Source of the DNA: Anaeromyces robustus
Lineage: Eukaryota > Neocallimastigomycota > Neocallimastigomycetes > Neocallimastigales > Neocallimastigaceae
Assembly: GCA_002104895.1 (NCBI GenBank)
Contig: MCFG01000025.1
Coordinates: 7,501 to 42,500, forward strand
Direction of reading: 5' to 3'
DNA length: 35,000 nucleotides
Position numbers and translations under genes: made by a program. Below, piece after piece: positions 31,732 through 35,000 of the stretch. The notes beneath the pieces are model-generated. The model was not told the DNA's origin. It searched no databases and saw only the letters and a list, made by a program, of their open reading frames with translations. The first letter of the stretch is position 1, and the number at the start of each line of letters is the position of its first letter.

Positions 31732-34519
31732 TATGAATTTTTTAATTTAATAAATCTATTATTATATTAATAATTCTATAAAATAATTCTATTTTTTTTT
31801 TTATTTTATTTTATTTTTACATATCAATAACATGTAATAAAAATAAAATATATTTAAAAAAAAAAAAAAATCAAATAAATATATTCAATTCAATTTCATT
31901 ATATATATATGTATATATATTAAATATAATAAATAATAATAAGGCAATTCAAAAGATTTTAATCCTAAGAAAAAAAATGGAAAACTTACATTCCAAGATA
32001 TTCATAAATATAGAATTAATAAAGAACAAAAATATAGAAAAGATAGAAGAGAAAAATTATTAAGAACTAAAAGATATAAACATCTTGAAGATTTTAATTT
32101 TGATTCTGCTACTGATTCTGGTTCAGGTTTTTATAGATTTCATTCTATTAAATATATATATATATTAAGACATACTAAATGTTTAATTTTTTTTTTTATT
32201 CTTTTTGATAATATATATCCATAAAGAATCAGAATTCTCACAAGATGACTATAATATGATTAATAAATTATTATATGTAGATAAATAATTAAAAATATAT
32301 ATATAATAATTTTTAAACTTAAAAGAAAAACAAAATTCTTATTAAAAGCAAATATTTAATATACGATAATAATTTTTTAGAGTAAAGAAAGAAATGATAC
32401 ATTAATAGCATTAAAAACATTTAGTCGAGATTTAACATGTACATATAATGATTATGAAGAGGTTATTATTAATAAATGGTCAAATAAATTACTAGAATTA
32501 TTACAATCAACTGATGAAGAAATTATATATTACACAATATGCTGTATTACAAGTAAGCATACATAGTAAATCAATAGTACATATCAGTATAGAGTATATA
32601 ATTTAAAATTTTAGATAATAATTATAATTATTTTTATTATTTAAAAATATTATAATATTCTATACTTTATTCACTGGAAAAAAAAAAAAAAAAAAAAAAA
32701 AAGATATTGCAGCTGGAAATTCGGAATTAGCAAGTTCAGTTGAAAATACAATACCATATTTAACTTTATTACTAACTAATGAATCTCCAAAAATTAAAAA
32801 TCAAGTAAGCATAGTAAATAAACTCAAAGAATATTAATAATAAATAATATATAACCAATAATAAATAATATATAATCAATAATAAATAATATATAATCAA
32901 TAATAAATAATATATAATCAATAATAAATAATATATAATCAATAATAAATAATATATAATCAATAATAAATAATAAATAATTAATAATTAATATTTTATT
33001 TTATAATAATAATAAAAATAAAAATATTTATAATATATTATAAATAATATATTTAGGCAGCATGGGCTTTAGGTAATATTTCAGGAGAAAATTATGAAAA
33101 TGTAAAAATAATAATTGATAATGGGGCACTTGGACCATTAATTCAAATGTTAGAATCAGATAATAAAGATTTAATACAAACAGCAGCATTTACTTTATCA
33201 AATTTTTGTCGAGGACCAAATCCTCCATTAGAAAAAATATATCAAAATGGAATAATAACACCACTTTTTCGTCATTTAAAAGTTATTATTTATTAATTTT
33301 ATTTTAATATATTTAAAATAAATAATCTTTTTTTTTTATAGTATTAATAATAATATGAATTAATTTTTTTTTCCTTCTTCTTCTTCTTATTTATATTATA
33401 TATATATGCATATTTTTATAATTAATTAAAAAATGATACTAAAGAATGATAATAATATAGAAGAAATAAGTGAATTAATATGGATATGTGTTTATTACAC
33501 CGCATGTAAAGATGACAAATATTTAAATATATTATTGGATAATAATATAACTAGTAGTTTAATTAAATATTTAGAGTATTGTATTTCATCTTCAGATTCA
33601 AATATTTTAAATTATTCAATCCCAATAATAAGAACAATTGGTAATATATGTTCAAGTTCATTGGATAAGGGGACAGAACTATTATTAAAAGAAGATAAAT
33701 TTTTAAATTTATTACTTCAATGTATTCAATCTCCTTCAAGAATTATAAAAAAAGAATCATTATGGGCGTTATCAGGCTTGACCGCAGGTAATTTTTTAAA
33801 TATTTTTTTTAATTTTTTTTTTATTTATAATAAAAAAGAAAGGAAAAAAAATAAAATACATTGATATTTTACTAATAAAAAGTTAATAAATAAATATATA
33901 TATATAGGAACCCTGAAAGAAGTAAATGCTGTTATTAATGCAAATTTTATTCCATATTTATATAAAATATTAGAAAATGAAGCTTTTGATATTAAAAAGG
34001 AGGTAATTATATATATATATATATTAATATATATTATTCACACAAAAAAGTATTAATTTGATTCTTTTTTTTTTTTTTACATAAAAAAAAAAAAAAGGCT
34101 GCTTATTCTATATTAAATATAAGTACTCGATCAAAAGAATATTTAAAAAAATTCCCAGAAAAAGAGCTTTTACCAATATTTATAAATATAGTTCAAAATA
34201 CCCAAGATATAGAACTTGCCCAAATTGGAATAAAATACTTGGCATGGGAATTGGAAAATAATAAAGAAGTAATATTAAAATAAAAATTATCAATTATAAC
34301 ATATAAAAACATAAATAATATTAAAAAAAATTCTAATATTATTTTTTTTTTCTTTTAAAAAAAAATTAATATAAATAGTTATTTACAAATCATGAACAAA
34401 GTATTATTGATGCTTTAGAATCTATTCCTATAAAATTTTATGAAGAAGAACATATAAAACATATGGCTTCTTTAGTTTTAGACAGTTATTGGGGAGAAGA
34501 TGATAAAATGGAACTTTAA
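31689..34519 (+). CDS. Importin-alpha-like protein (IBB domain plus armadillo repeats)
   Basis: Ten exons: 31689-31695, 31944-32126, 32227-32276, 32381-32552, 32704-32804, 33057-33281, 33445-33787, 33908-34002, 34098-34268, 34379-34519. The total is 1488 nt, 495 residues plus stop. Exon 1 is only ATGAAAG; it is needed because the frame of exon 2 has a stop just upstream and no Met. Residues about 10-40 are very basic (NPKKKNGK, YRINKEQKYRKDRREKLLRTKRYK), like an importin-beta-binding domain, followed by an acidic/Ser linker. Armadillo repeats fill the rest: ITNIAAGNSELASSV, NQAAWALGNISGENYENV, IDNGALGPLIQML, TLSNFCRGPNPPLEKI, KESLWALSGLTAGTLKEV. The C-terminus is acidic. Canonical importin alpha carries WxxxN arrays for NLS binding; here only some Trp/Asn positions are kept (WALGN yes, but FTLSN in place of WTLSN). 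It may therefore be a divergent paralogue, possibly of the TMCO6 type, which is also about 490 residues. Exon 2 has two possible in-frame donors, after 32120 or 32126. Confidence 0.82.
32835..32979. repeat. 21-bp tandem repeat in intron 5 of the importin-like gene
   Basis: A unit of AATAATAAATAATATATAATC (with CC for TC in the first copy) repeats about six to seven times. In one minus-strand frame it reads as a repeating IIYYLLL heptad, which is an artefact of the repeat. Confidence 0.93.
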
Positions 34520-35000
34520 AATTAAAAGTTTCACTTTATAATTATGATATTTAATTTTATTATTGAAAACTATCTATATAAATTATATATACAATATACA
34601 ATATATGTATTATAAAAATATATATATATACAATAAATTAAAAATAAAAATTAAATTCTTCAAATATATATCTATAAATATTATATATTTTAATAAAATA
34701 AAGAATTCTTATTAAAAAAAAATAAAAACTAAATTCTTCAAATACATATCTATAAATATTATATATTTTATAAAATAAATACTTCTTATTAAATAGAAGG
34801 TTTCTGATTTAATAAATTAGAACAGTAACTTTAATTATATAAATACTAATCTCATATAAGGTTTACATAAATTTTTGATTTATTATTATTTATTATTTAT
34901 ATGATTAGTAGAATAATTGATCTATCCAATCAAAATTAAGAAATATTTCATTAATATAAATTATTGAAATCTTAAATTAATTTCAAATTCTTTTATTTTT
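34520..35000. other. 3' flank of the importin-like gene
   Basis: AT-rich, no gene seen. It contains an imperfect direct repeat, and an imperfect inverted repeat (TACTAATCTCATATA at 34844-34858 against TATATGATTAGTA at 34898-34910) that could fold as a stem in the transcript's 3' region. Confidence 0.65.
34653..34797. repeat. Imperfect 80-bp tandem duplication
   Basis: TAAATTCTTCAAATA, then ATCTATAAATATTATATATT and a run ending TTCTTATTAAA, occurs twice, offset by about 80 bp, with a few substitutions and a short indel between the copies. Confidence 0.85.

Noticed and set aside
32772-32963. Minus-strand frame with repeating IIYYLLL
   Set aside because: It is produced by the 21-bp tandem repeat in an intron of the importin-like gene.

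Overview
The window looks like nuclear DNA of an anaerobic gut fungus (Neocallimastigomycota: Neocallimastix, Piromyces, Anaeromyces or a relative). The reasons are extreme AT richness, intergenic DNA that is almost only A/T homopolymers and (AAAT)n, genes with many short GT-AG introns, Asn-codon runs, the standard genetic code, and fungal or opisthokont-type proteins. This assignment is inference. No rRNA, tRNA, CRISPR array, or intact mobile element was seen.

Layout, left to right. (1) 1759-2248, minus: mitochondrial-type F1-ATPase epsilon subunit, 2 exons. (2) 3310-3682, minus: a decayed copy of the 3' end of the large LRR gene further right. (3) 4359-4667, plus: a small secreted Cys-rich protein lying between that decayed copy and the intact gene. 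(4) 5309-13986, minus: a 28-exon leucine-rich-repeat gene of about 1437 codons in which nearly every LRR is its own 69-nt phase-2 exon, with an N-terminal MGC acylation motif and a 777-residue Asn-rich tail. (5) 15721-17480, minus: SDF2-type ER protein with MIR domains and two micro-exons (16 and 6 nt). (6) 19197-20889, minus: G-patch plus U1-type C2H2 zinc-finger protein (GPATCH8-like). (7) 22406-25332, minus: 12-TM sucrose-type sugar transporter (GPH/SUT family), 9 exons. (8) 27695-30714, plus: SR-protein kinase (SRPK), 9 exons. (9) 31689-34519, plus: IBB plus armadillo-repeat protein related to importin alpha, 10 exons, beginning with a 7-nt coding exon.

Exon boundaries were worked out by hand from GT/AG sites, conserved protein motifs and phase. 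In all seven multi-exon models the summed exon lengths are an exact multiple of three and end in a stop codon, which is a useful internal check. For three models (ATP synthase epsilon, SDF2, sugar transporter) family similarity supports almost every junction; for the LRR gene the support comes from the repeat pattern itself.

The genes do not form one pathway. SRPK, the G-patch protein and the importin-alpha-like protein are all nuclear or RNA/transport functions, but their proximity is probably chance. The most unusual items are the exon-per-repeat LRR gene with its decayed tail duplicate, the micro-exons, an 11-bp hairpin that encloses both the start codon and the first 5' splice site of the importin-like gene, and two CACGTG boxes exactly 21 bp apart in the divergent sugar-transporter/SRPK intergenic region.
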